This document shows, piece by piece, positions 20,704 through 28,098 of a DNA stretch of 33,471 nucleotides. Within the stretch, counting starts at the first letter, position 1; each line of letters begins with the position of its first letter. The stretch comes from Rhodospirillales bacterium (GTDB lineage: Bacteria > Pseudomonadota > Alphaproteobacteria > UBA828), in contig JAPPNV010000053.1 in assembly GCA_028818565.1 (NCBI GenBank), positions 1-33,471 of the forward strand, read 5' to 3'. The translations under genes and the position numbers were made by a program. The notes under the pieces were generated by a model. The model was not told the origin of the DNA, searched no databases, and saw nothing but the letters and a program-made list of their open reading frames with translations.

Positions 20704-21868
20704 CGGCAAGGAGGCGGCGCGGGGGCCGATCATGGCGGGCGCCATATATATAAGTGTGCTGCTGGCCGCCGGTGCGGCGGCAGGCCTCGCCGGTCCCGGC
20801 TGGGCCCAGGTTCCGGACAACCGGGACCTCAGGCTCGATCCCGAGGACAGCGTGTCGCGGGCCTACGGCGAGACGCTGGACGCGCGCGACGGCCAGCGCC
20901 TCGATGCGGCGCGCGAGGCCGGCGAGACCTTCCTGCCCCTCTTCCAGGGATCGTCCTCCGCGCCCGAAGACACTCGTGCCGGAGACCCTTGGGCCGAAGA
21001 GCCTCGGGCCGGAGACGCAAGGGCGTCTGCCGCCGCGCCGCCGCAGCCGGCCTACGAGGGATACCGCCGGCCCGAGCCGGAGCACGCTTCGGGAAGGGAA
21101 CCGGGGCAGGCGGGAGACTTCCGGCCGGAGGGTCTCGTAAACGTGCTGATCGAGGCCTGGACCCGGCCGCCCGAGATCGTCCGCGTGCGCTGGCCGGAGA
21201 CACTCGCGCCGGAGACCCTCGGGCCCGAGGCGGCCGCCCGCGCTCCCGGCGCCAACGAGGACAGGGATGTCCGGGCGGTAGCGGATCGCGAGAGGCGGGC
21301 GGCCGATCCCATCCTACCGCGGATCGCGGCCGGGACCGGGCTCTACGCGCGCACCATGTACGCCGTCGATTCCGACTACCCCGGCCCGGTCCTGCTGGAG
21401 ATCCTGGAGCCGCCGCTCGCCGGCGCCGTGGCCTCGGGCGCGTTCACACTGGTGGGCGAGCGCCTGGTGCTGCGCCTCGGCCGACTCGAATACCGGGGCC
21501 GGAGCTTCGTCGTCGACGCCTGGGCCGCCGGGCTCGACTGCGCCTGCTACGGCGTGGACGGAGAGGTCGACAGCCACTGGTTCGAGCGGGTGCTGCTGCC
21601 GTCCGCCGTGCGCTTCGCCGAGGGCTTCCTCTCCGCCCTCTCGCGGCCCTCCGAGACCGTCACGATCGGCGAGGACGTGCGCTACGAGCGCCGCGGTTCC
21701 GCGACCCGCGACGCTGTCCATGCGGGGCTCGCGACGGCGGCGCGGACGGCGGGCGACGTGCTGCTCGAGAGCGCGCCGGACGGTCCCACCGTGCGGATCG
21801 CTCGCGACACCGAGTTGGTGGTGGTGTTCGCCGCGCCGCCCGATCCGCGGGACGGCCGCGATGGCTGA
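20693..21868 (+). CDS. dotG: DotG/IcmE/TraO-type channel protein (VirB10-like)
   Basis: The 391-residue product has one N-terminal membrane segment (MAGAIYISVLLAAGAAAGLAG), a long disordered middle, and a C-terminal VirB10/TrbI-like domain from about residue 205. There IAAGTGLYARTMYAVDSDYPGPV, LAGAVASGAF and RLEYRGRSFVVDAWA match the family closely. DotG spans the envelope from inner to outer membrane in the core. The middle contains four tandem repeat units (20966-21025, DTRAGDPWAEEPRAGD) and two more (21196-21225, ETLAPETLGPE), read in different frames. This region is normally a variable linker, made of pentapeptide repeats in Legionella DotG. ATG 20693 starts inside the end of dotH. Confidence 0.9.
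   Translation: MRTDGKEAARGPIMAGAIYISVLLAAGAAAGLAGPGWAQVPDNRDLRLDPEDSVSRAYGETLDARDGQRLDAAREAGETFLPLFQGSSSAPEDTRAGDPWAEEPRAGDARASAAAPPQPAYEGYRRPEPEHASGREPGQAGDFRPEGLVNVLIEAWTRPPEIVRVRWPETLAPETLGPEAAARAPGANEDRDVRAVADRERRAADPILPRIAAGTGLYARTMYAVDSDYPGPVLLEILEPPLAGAVASGAFTLVGERLVLRLGRLEYRGRSFVVDAWAAGLDCACYGVDGEVDSHWFERVLLPSAVRFAEGFLSALSRPSETVTIGEDVRYERRGSATRDAVHAGLATAARTAGDVLLESAPDGPTVRIARDTELVVVFAAPPDPRDGRDG
20966..21025 (+). repeat. 15-bp repeat, four tandem units in the dotG linker
   Basis: GAAGACACTCGTGCC, GGAGACCCTTGGGCC, GAAGAGCCTCGGGCC and GGAGACGCAAGGGCG form the longest array of the family, with divergence rising along it. It encodes DTRAGDPWAEEPRAGDARA. Confidence 0.85.
21196..21225 (+). 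repeat. 15-bp repeat, two tandem units in dotG
   Basis: GGAGACACTCGCGCC and GGAGACCCTCGGGCC encode PETLAPETLGP, a different frame from the array 170 bases upstream in the same gene. Confidence 0.8.
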
Positions 21869-22400
21869 GTCGAAGGACCTCGGCCAGGCCATGATCTCGC
21901 TGGTCAGCGACCTCGAGCCGGGCCTGCTGATCCTGGTCACCGTGGTCTGCTACCTGCTCGCGCTGATCGCGTTGGCCCAGGGGCTGCTGCGCCTGCTCAA
22001 GACTTCCGAGGACAAGTTCCACGCGCCGTCCGCCGGCGGCACGGCGCTCTCCTTCCTGCTCTGTATCGTCCTCGCCGCGCTCCCCTCCTGGCTCGATGCC
22101 GCAGCTGAGAGCCTGTTCGGCACGGCGAGCCCGCCCGGCACCGCGAGTCTCGGATACGGCGGGCGGGGCGCCGACTACGACGCGCTGCTGGCGGCGGTGT
22201 TCGCCCTGGTCGCGCTGGTCGGGCTGTTCGCCTTCATCCGGGGCACCTTCGTGCTCCGCGCTGCCGCCGACGCCCGGCCCGGCGCCACCGGCGCCCGCGC
22301 CTTTGCCCACATGGCCGGCGGTATCGCCGCCTGGCACCTCGGCGCCGTGATCGACGCCGTCCAGACCAGCCTCGGCATCGAAGTGCTGAGCATCCGTTGA
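21861..22400 (+). CDS. traQ: DotE/IcmC/TraQ-like polytopic membrane protein
   Basis: The 179-residue product has about four hydrophobic segments: LLILVTVVCYLLALIALAQGL, LSFLLCIVLAALPSW, LLAAVFALVALVGLFAFIRG and a weaker C-terminal FAHMAGGIAAWHLGAVID. Size and topology match the IcmC/DotE-TraQ group. Position after DotG and before the DotP-like gene and DotO follows R64 traO-Q-R-U, except that no DotF/TraP gene lies between. The final HMAGGIAAWH segment recalls the conserved C-terminal part of this group. It overlaps dotG by eight bases. Assignment rests on topology and order more than on specific residues. Confidence 0.65.
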   Translation: MAESKDLGQAMISLVSDLEPGLLILVTVVCYLLALIALAQGLLRLLKTSEDKFHAPSAGGTALSFLLCIVLAALPSWLDAAAESLFGTASPPGTASLGYGGRGADYDALLAAVFALVALVGLFAFIRGTFVLRAAADARPGATGARAFAHMAGGIAAWHLGAVIDAVQTSLGIEVLSIR

Positions 22401-22414
22401 AAGGATTTTTCCGA

Positions 22415-22867
22415 ATGAACCTCACAGGAATCGCAAGAATAATCCGGCGCATCCTGCTGGAGCTGAAGAGGCTCCGTTCAGGGATCGAGGGCGCCGCACC
22501 GCCTGCCGGCCCCCTCGCGGCCGTGCTGATGGTCGCGGCGTGGCTCGCCGGCTCGAGTGTCTGGACCGCGGGGCCGGTGCTGGCGGTCTCGCTGGGCGAC
22601 ATGGCGAAGGAGGCGGCGGGCGATCTCGAGACCGTGCCGCTGCTGATCGCCATCGCCTTCTACATCATCGGCGCCGCCATCGTCGGCTTCGGCCTGCTGA
22701 AGCTCAAGCGCCACGTCGACCACCCGCAGCAGACCACCATCGGCTCGGGGCTGATCGCCATCCTGATCGGCGTCGCGCTGATCGCCGCGCCCGCCGTCAT
22801 CAACGCCTTGGGCGACACCTTCGGTATCGACGGCGGCAGCCACACCGTCCTCAAGCCGAAGCTCTAG
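22415..22867 (+). CDS. traR: DotP/IcmD/TraR-like membrane protein
   Basis: The 150-residue product has a long N-terminal region with a signal-like hydrophobic stretch (LAAVLMVAAWLAGSSVWTAGPVLA). Two more membrane segments follow (LLIAIAFYIIGAAIVGFGLL and IAILIGVALIAAPAVI) around the loop KLKRHVDHPQQTTIG. The loop and helix pair fit IcmD/DotP. I prefer ATG 22415, nine bases after AAAGGA; TTG 22397 overlaps the previous stop and is an alternative. The segment GSSVW lies on a copy of the repeat with one mismatch (22550-22564), just at the predicted signal-peptide end. It precedes dotO as traR precedes traU in outline. Confidence 0.65.
   Translation: MNLTGIARIIRRILLELKRLRSGIEGAAPPAGPLAAVLMVAAWLAGSSVWTAGPVLAVSLGDMAKEAAGDLETVPLLIAIAFYIIGAAIVGFGLLKLKRHVDHPQQTTIGSGLIAILIGVALIAAPAVINALGDTFGIDGGSHTVLKPKL
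22550..22564 (-). repeat. Possible single inverted 15-bp repeat copy
   Basis: GGCTCGAGTGTCTGG differs at one base from the inverted unit at 4949-4963. It encodes GSSVW near a signal-peptide end. A lone copy of 15 bases may be chance. Confidence 0.4.
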
Positions 22868-22896
22868 AAGCCGGAGCTCCGGGAGACGCTCGCATC

Positions 22897-25800
22897 ATGC
22901 CCCTCTCGCTCGCAGCCGCCGCCGACGACCTGCAGCGCCTGAGCTGGACGCTGCGCCGGAAGCCGCTCGAGAGCTTCCTGGCGCCGCAGGCGGCCGTGCC
23001 GCTCGAAGGCGGCGGCGTTCTGGTCTGCCACGACGGCTCGCTGGTCTCGCTCATCGCCGTCGACGGGAGCCGGTCCATGATGGGCGCGGAAGAGCTGGAG
23101 CGCTTCGTCGAGGTTGCGGCGCTGCGCCTCAACACCGCCTTCGCCCATCCCGGCCACGCGCTGCACGTCGTGTTCGAGCGCGCGCCGGACGAAGCCGCAA
23201 CGCTGGCGGAGGGTCATGCGGGGGCCGCGCGGCGGCAAGCCCGCCGGCTCGGGCTCGACCTCGACGACCTGCTGGCGGAGCGCGCGGGCCGCCTGGCGCC
23301 GCTGATCGCCGCCGAGACGCTCGTCATCGCCTGCTGGACGCGGCCTTCCGTTCTGCCGCGCGATCGGCTGGAGCGCGACCGCAAGGGGCTCCGCAGGAAG
23401 CTGCGCGACTGGCTGCCCGGGGCCGGCGAGGCGCAGTGTGCGCATCTCGCGCTCGAAGGGCTGTGGGCGCGCCACGAGGCGCTGCTGGACGCGGTCTCCG
23501 CCGTGCTCGCCGAGACCGGGATCGCGGGCCGCAGGCTGACGGACGAGGCTGCGTTGCGTCTCATGCGGCGCATGGTCAACGGCGCGGCGTCGACGGCGCC
23601 GGACTGGCGCCCGGTCACCGCCGCCAACGACGCGCCCGCGCGGCTGACCGAGCCCCCGGAGGCGGGCGCTTTCCCGCCGCCTTTGGCACCGCAGCTGCTG
23701 GTCCGGGAGCCGGAGCGGACCGGCGGCGGCATCCGCATCGGCGGGCGCCTCTACGGCGCGCTCGACATGAGCCTGGGGCCGCGCAAGGCGCGGCCGTTCA
23801 CGGAGCTGATGGCGGGGCTGGCGGCCGCCGGGCTCCGGCCCGAGGGTCTTCCCTGCCGCTTCTCGCTGCTGATCGAGGGCGGCGGCCTGCACCGGCTGGA
23901 CGCGGCGATCTCCCGCGTCGCCTCCTCCTTCCTTGCCTTCTCTTCCGCCGACAGCCTGCTCGCCAGGAACGCGCTGAGGGACCTTGCGGCGCTTGGCGGC
24001 GACGCCCATGCCATCGTCCGGCTGCGGCTCGGATTGCTCACCTGGGTCGCAGCGGAGGACGCCCAGGCTGCGCTCGCCGCCCGGCTCGGCCGCCTGCAGC
24101 AGGTGGCGGAGGGCTGGGGCGAGGCGGCGTTCACCGCGCTGACCGGCGATCCGCTGGAGAGCTTCGCGGCCTCGGTGCCCGGTTTCTGCTGCGGCGCCAC
24201 CGCGGAGCCCGCCCTGGCGCCGCTTGCGGAGGCGCTTCGGCTGTTGCCCGTAAGCCGCCCGGCGCCGCTGGGCGCGGGTAGCGACGCGGGCGCCGCACAC
24301 CTGTTCCGCTCGCCCGACGGCAAGCCCCTGCCTCTGGCGGCGGACCAGGGCGGGGACTACGGCTTCGAGCTGATCTACGGCCTGCCCGGCCAGGGCAAGT
24401 CGGTGCTGATGAACGCACTGGGACTGGCCTTCTCGCTCCAGGGCGGCCAGGCGCGGCTCCCGCTCGCCGCGGTGATCGACATCGGCCCGTCGTCCTCGGG
24501 CCTGGTCTCCCTGGTCCGCGAGGCGCTGCCGCCGGACCGCCGCCACGAGGCCGGCTGGTTCCCGCTCCGCATGACGCCCGAGCACGCGATCAACCCCTGC
24601 GACACCCAGCTCGGCTGCCGCAGCCCCCTGCCGGCCGAGCGCGCTTTCCTGACGAACCTGCTCGGCCTGATGGTGACCCCGGCCGGGACCGCCGGCGTGC
24701 CCGACGGCATGCGCGAGCTGCTGGGACCGGCGCTCACCGGCGCCTACGCGATGCGCTCCGACAAGGTGCCGGGGGCGGAGCCTCACGCCTACACGGAAAG
24801 CCGCGACGCCGAGGTCGATGCCGCGATCGCGGCAGCCGGGCTGCGCCTCCCCGGCGATCCCCTCTGGTGGGAGGTGGTGGACCTGCTGTTCGACGCGGGC
24901 GCGGTGGACGCGGCGGCACGGGCGCAGCGCTACGCGGTGCCAACCCTCGTCGACCTGCTTGCCTCGGTGCGCGAACCCGCCGTGCAGGGGTTGGTCGGCG
25001 ACGCGCGCTACGGCTCGGGCGGCGAGACCGTTACCCAGGCCTTCATTCGCATCCTGACGGCGCTCTCGGGCGACTGGCCGGTGATGTTCGCGCCTACCGC
25101 CTTCGACGTCGGCGGCGCGCGTCTCGCCGCGATCGACCTCGCGGAGGTGGCGCCGCAGGGCTCGGCCGAGGCCGACCGGCAGTCCGCCGCCTTCTACCTG
25201 CTGGCGCGCCACGCGCTCACCCGCCACTGGTGGATCGCCGACGACGCTCTCGGCGCGGTTCTGGAGCCCTACCGCGACTGGCATGCCGCGAGGCTGCGCG
25301 AGATCCGCGAGTCCCCCAAGCGCCTCTGCTACGACGAGTTCCACCGCACCGCGGGCGCGCCCGCCGTGCGCGCCCAGGTCGAGCGCGACGTGCGCGAGGC
25401 GCGCAAGCTCCGGGTGCGGCTCGCGCTCGCCTCCCAGCGCCTCGACGATTTCGGCGGCGCGCTCGCCGAGCTCGCCAACCGCTACTGGATCCTGGGCGCC
25501 GGCGGCAAGGTGGCGGAAGCCGAAGCGCTCGCCGCGATGTTCTGCCTGAGCGGCACGCTCGACGACGCCGTCCGCTACCGCCTCACCGGACCCGGCCGCG
25601 ACGGCGCGCCGGCGCTGCTGATCGCGGCCGGCCAGGGCGGACGCTTCGAGCATCTGTTGGTCAACACGCCGGGCCCGGTCGAGCTCTGGGCGCTGACCAC
25701 CAGCCCGGCGGACGCGGCGCTGAGGCGCCGGGTCCATGCGCTGCTGCCGGCCGCGGCGGCGCGTGCGGCGCTGGCGCGCGCCTTCCCCGAAGGCACGGCG

Positions 25801-25974
25801 CGGCCGCGCATCGAGAGCGAGCTCGCCCGCCTGGATGCTTCGGAGACGGGGGGCGCGGCGTCCGAGGAGGCCGTGCTCGACCGCGTCGCTGCGGAGGTCG
25901 CGCGGGCGTTCGCCGAGGATCGATCCGATCCACCCCGGCCGGTCCCGGACGGGCCGGCCCCATCTCACCTCTAA
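22897..25974 (+). CDS. dotO: DotO/IcmB/TraU-type secretion ATPase
   Basis: The 1025-residue product is the large VirB4-like motor of the type IVB channel. A Walker A motif GLPGQGKS lies at 495-502 and a Walker B-like RLCYDEFHR at 809-817. LASQRLDDFGGAL and the ANRYWILGAGGK segment follow, and both are typical of IcmB/TraU. The N-terminal half is the usual non-catalytic domain. DotO forms the inner-membrane energy centre on which DotB docks. The ATG is separated from the upstream gene by about 30 bases and the gene ends at TAA 25972-25974, before a strong ribosome site for ssb. The sequence is free of clear repeat copies; only 23838-23852 resembles the CGAGGG subtype. Confidence 0.93.
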   Translation: MPLSLAAAADDLQRLSWTLRRKPLESFLAPQAAVPLEGGGVLVCHDGSLVSLIAVDGSRSMMGAEELERFVEVAALRLNTAFAHPGHALHVVFERAPDEAATLAEGHAGAARRQARRLGLDLDDLLAERAGRLAPLIAAETLVIACWTRPSVLPRDRLERDRKGLRRKLRDWLPGAGEAQCAHLALEGLWARHEALLDAVSAVLAETGIAGRRLTDEAALRLMRRMVNGAASTAPDWRPVTAANDAPARLTEPPEAGAFPPPLAPQLLVREPERTGGGIRIGGRLYGALDMSLGPRKARPFTELMAGLAAAGLRPEGLPCRFSLLIEGGGLHRLDAAISRVASSFLAFSSADSLLARNALRDLAALGGDAHAIVRLRLGLLTWVAAEDAQAALAARLGRLQQVAEGWGEAAFTALTGDPLESFAASVPGFCCGATAEPALAPLAEALRLLPVSRPAPLGAGSDAGAAHLFRSPDGKPLPLAADQGGDYGFELIYGLPGQGKSVLMNALGLAFSLQGGQARLPLAAVIDIGPSSSGLVSLVREALPPDRRHEAGWFPLRMTPEHAINPCDTQLGCRSPLPAERAFLTNLLGLMVTPAGTAGVPDGMRELLGPALTGAYAMRSDKVPGAEPHAYTESRDAEVDAAIAAAGLRLPGDPLWWEVVDLLFDAGAVDAAARAQRYAVPTLVDLLASVREPAVQGLVGDARYGSGGETVTQAFIRILTALSGDWPVMFAPTAFDVGGARLAAIDLAEVAPQGSAEADRQSAAFYLLARHALTRHWWIADDALGAVLEPYRDWHAARLREIRESPKRLCYDEFHRTAGAPAVRAQVERDVREARKLRVRLALASQRLDDFGGALAELANRYWILGAGGKVAEAEALAAMFCLSGTLDDAVRYRLTGPGRDGAPALLIAAGQGGRFEHLLVNTPGPVELWALTTSPADAALRRRVHALLPAAAARAALARAFPEGTARPRIESELARLDASETGGAASEEAVLDRVAAEVARAFAEDRSDPPRPVPDGPAPSHL

Positions 25975-25977
25975 CCG

Positions 25978-25985
25978 AAAGGAGG
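25978..25985 (+). promoter_or_regulatory. Strong ribosome binding site of ssb
   Basis: AAAGGAGG six bases before ATG 25992 is one of the best sites in the window. The gene does not overlap its upstream neighbour, which suggests high independent translation. Confidence 0.65.
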
Positions 25986-25991
25986 CACGGA

Positions 25992-26408
25992 ATGTTGCAC
26001 ATGAACAGGGTCACGCTGCTGGGCCATGCGGGACGCGATCCGCGAGGCCGCGAGCTCGGGGAGGGCGAGAGGACGACGTCCTTCACCGTCGCCACCAGCA
26101 GGCGGTGGAAGGCGGACAGCGGAGAGGCGGTCGAGAAGACCGAGTGGCACCGCATCGTCGTCTACGGCAACGCCGTCAAGCCGGCCGAAGACATGGTGCG
26201 CAAGGGCTCCCTGGTGCTGGTCGAGGGCCGGCTCGCGACCCGCGAGTACGACGACAGCAAGGGCATCAGGCGGCAGGTGACCGAAGTGATCGTCGCCGGG
26301 CCGCAGGGCGTGGTGAACGTGCTGAGCCCGAAGCCGGCGACGGGCGAAGGGGCCGCGCCGGTGCCGGAGAAGGACGACGGCGGCGGCGATGGCGACGATG
26401 ACGCCTAG
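25992..26408 (+). CDS. ssb: Single-stranded DNA-binding protein
   Basis: The 138-residue product is a clear SSB: MNRVTLLGHAGRDP, FTVATSRRWK, KTEWHRIVVYG and KGSLVLVEGRLATREYDD give the OB-fold in order. The acidic C-terminal tail ends GDGDDDA and lacks the usual hydrophobic tip (DDIPF-like) by which SSB recruits partner proteins. Conjugative elements often carry their own SSB to protect the transferred strand in the recipient; here it lies between dotO and the T4SS genes. It starts at ATG 25992 and overlaps the next gene by 20 bases. Confidence 0.95.
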   Translation: MLHMNRVTLLGHAGRDPRGRELGEGERTTSFTVATSRRWKADSGEAVEKTEWHRIVVYGNAVKPAEDMVRKGSLVLVEGRLATREYDDSKGIRRQVTEVIVAGPQGVVNVLSPKPATGEGAAPVPEKDDGGGDGDDDA

Positions 26409-26937
26409 GGTGGCCTTGCTGGCGGCTGTCGTGCCGCTGGTCCTTCTGCTGTGGACGGCGGCGGCGGGGGCGGAGGCGCAGCCTTCCGTCCGCGCCGCGT
26501 CGCCGCCGGCGGCGGTCAGCGACGCGGCGTGCGATCCGGCGGTGGCCGAGGCGCTGGCCAGGAGCGCCGAGGCCGGGGTCGAGGCCGACCTCGCCATCAT
26601 CCGCCATCCCGACCAGGGGATTCGCAACCCCGATTCGATTTTCGACTTCTCGTGCATTTGGGACCTGTTCGACTACAGCGCCTTCGACGTGCTGTTCGAT
26701 CCGGCGGGCGCGCTCGACGACATCCTCGACCTGGCGCGGAGGCGGCTCTGCGCGGCGGCCCGCGACGCCTACCGCCGGTACCTGGGCCGGGCGCTCGACG
26801 CCTCGGTCTACACCGTGCCGGCCCGCCGGCTTCCCGGCCTCGGCCTGGGCCGCGAGCGGCGCAACCTCCTCGACGGCGCGGGGGCGCGGAGCGGAGACGG
26901 CGAGCTGTTCCGGGGCGTCGTGGAGGGTGGGCGATGA
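26389..26937 (+). CDS. Exported protein at the TraV position
   Basis: The 182-residue product has a signal peptide (ALLAAVVPLVLLLWTAAAGAEA). A compact mature part includes RHPDQGIRNPDSIFDFSCIWDLFDYSAFDVL and LDLARRRLCAAARDAYRRYLG, with three cysteines in the mature part. I do not know the family with certainty. The place after the TraU-type ATPase and before the TraW-like and TraY-type genes corresponds to traV of R64, and the length is similar to that protein (about 200 residues). ATG 26389 starts inside ssb; ATG 26398 is an alternative. It overlaps the next gene by four bases. A role as periplasmic secretion component is inferred from position only. Confidence 0.6.
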   Translation: MATMTPRVALLAAVVPLVLLLWTAAAGAEAQPSVRAASPPAAVSDAACDPAVAEALARSAEAGVEADLAIIRHPDQGIRNPDSIFDFSCIWDLFDYSAFDVLFDPAGALDDILDLARRRLCAAARDAYRRYLGRALDASVYTVPARRLPGLGLGRERRNLLDGAGARSGDGELFRGVVEGGR

Positions 26938-28094
26938 AGACCCGAAGGGTCTTGCTTCGCGTTGCCGGGCATGGGGGCGCCGGGGCTCTGCTGTTGGCCG
27001 TCGCCCTTTTGGGGCCGGCGGAAGCCCTGGCTCACGCCTGCGACCGCACCGACAACGACCGCCGCGAGGCGAGCCGCGTCATCCGCGATCTCACTGGCGA
27101 GATCGACGAGATGGAGCGGGCGATCATCGAGGCGCTCCGCCTCCAGACCGGCCAGCTCTCGGGCTACACCGCGCAGAGCGCAAGGGCGATCACGGGCGCG
27201 CTCGATTCCCAGACCAGGCTGCAGGCGCAGATCGCGCGCGAGGCGGCCGAGACGGAAGCCATGCGGGCGCGCCGTCCTGCCCGGGGCGCCTGCGAGGGCA
27301 TCACGGGGCTAGCCGGACTCGCCGCGACGGGCCAGGCAAGCGCCGGCGCCCGCGCGAGCGCCGCCTTGACGGAGACCGGGCGAATCATCGGCGACCGCGC
27401 CGTGGTCGAGCGGCCGGGCGCGGCGGCCGGCGACGCCGCCCGTTTCGAGACCATCGCCAGGACCTACTGCAATGCCGCGCGCGCGGGCGAGGACTCCAAT
27501 CTGTGCGGGGGCGAGAGCGCCCTCCATGGCGCGGACCTGAAGGCCGGCTCCCTGTTCGACCGCCGCACCTACGCGAGCGAGGCGGAGCTGCGCGCCGCTG
27601 TCGAGCTCTCGCGCAACCTGGCGGCGCCGGTAGTGCACGACCCGCCGCCCATGGCTTCTGCCGACACCGAGCGCGAGCGCCGCCGCGTGCTGCTGGCGCG
27701 GGCGGCGGACGCAAGGACGGCGCTGGCCGGGGACTATTTCGCGGAGGCCCGGGCGCTGAGGGCGCCCGGCGCCGGGCTCGGGAGCTGGGCCGCACAGGTG
27801 GCGTCCGGTCTCGGGCGGGACCCGGACGGACCGGTGAGCCGCTACGAGCTGCTCGAGCTGCTTGCGAGCCGCCGCTTCGAGGACCCGGACTGGTTCGTGC
27901 GCCTGCAGGGAATGTCGGCCGAGAACCTGCTGCGCGAGCTGGTGACGCTGCAAGCGGTCTCTCTCATGCTCGACTGGCAGCGCTACCGCAGCGACGAGCG
28001 CAGGGGCGCCATCGACGCGGCGTCGCTCGCGCTCGCGGCGGAAGAGATGCGCCGCCTGCCCGGCCTCGCCAACCCGGCGGCCGGGGCGAACTGA
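26934..28094 (+). CDS. TraW-like exported conjugation protein
   Basis: The 386-residue product has a signal peptide (GALLLAVALLGPAEALA). A helical N-terminal region runs through IEALRLQTGQLSGYTAQSARAIT and QAQIAREAAETEAMRARR. A Cys-containing middle follows (ARPARGACEGITG, RTYCNAARAGEDSNLCGG), then a helical C-terminal half with SRYELLELLASRRF and LQAVSLMLDWQRYRS. The layout and position between the TraV-position gene and DotA/TraY match TraW of IncI plasmids (about 400 residues). I cannot name a domain. It overlaps the upstream gene by four bases, and DotA starts four bases after its stop. Confidence 0.6.
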   Translation: MKTRRVLLRVAGHGGAGALLLAVALLGPAEALAHACDRTDNDRREASRVIRDLTGEIDEMERAIIEALRLQTGQLSGYTAQSARAITGALDSQTRLQAQIAREAAETEAMRARRPARGACEGITGLAGLAATGQASAGARASAALTETGRIIGDRAVVERPGAAAGDAARFETIARTYCNAARAGEDSNLCGGESALHGADLKAGSLFDRRTYASEAELRAAVELSRNLAAPVVHDPPPMASADTERERRRVLLARAADARTALAGDYFAEARALRAPGAGLGSWAAQVASGLGRDPDGPVSRYELLELLASRRFEDPDWFVRLQGMSAENLLRELVTLQAVSLMLDWQRYRSDERRGAIDAASLALAAEEMRRLPGLANPAAGAN

Positions 28095-28098
28095 GACC

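Noticed and set aside
23838-23852. GGCCCGAGGGTCTTC in dotO as another 15-bp repeat copy
   Set aside because: It matches the CGGGCC subtype at about 13 of 15 bases but is a single copy in common GC-rich codons; chance cannot be excluded.
22864-25968. A 1034-residue open frame on the minus strand opposite dotO
   Set aside because: It has no recognisable domain, is Arg/Gly/Gln-rich as expected from the complement of a GC-rich gene, and lies opposite a clear DotO with Walker motifs.
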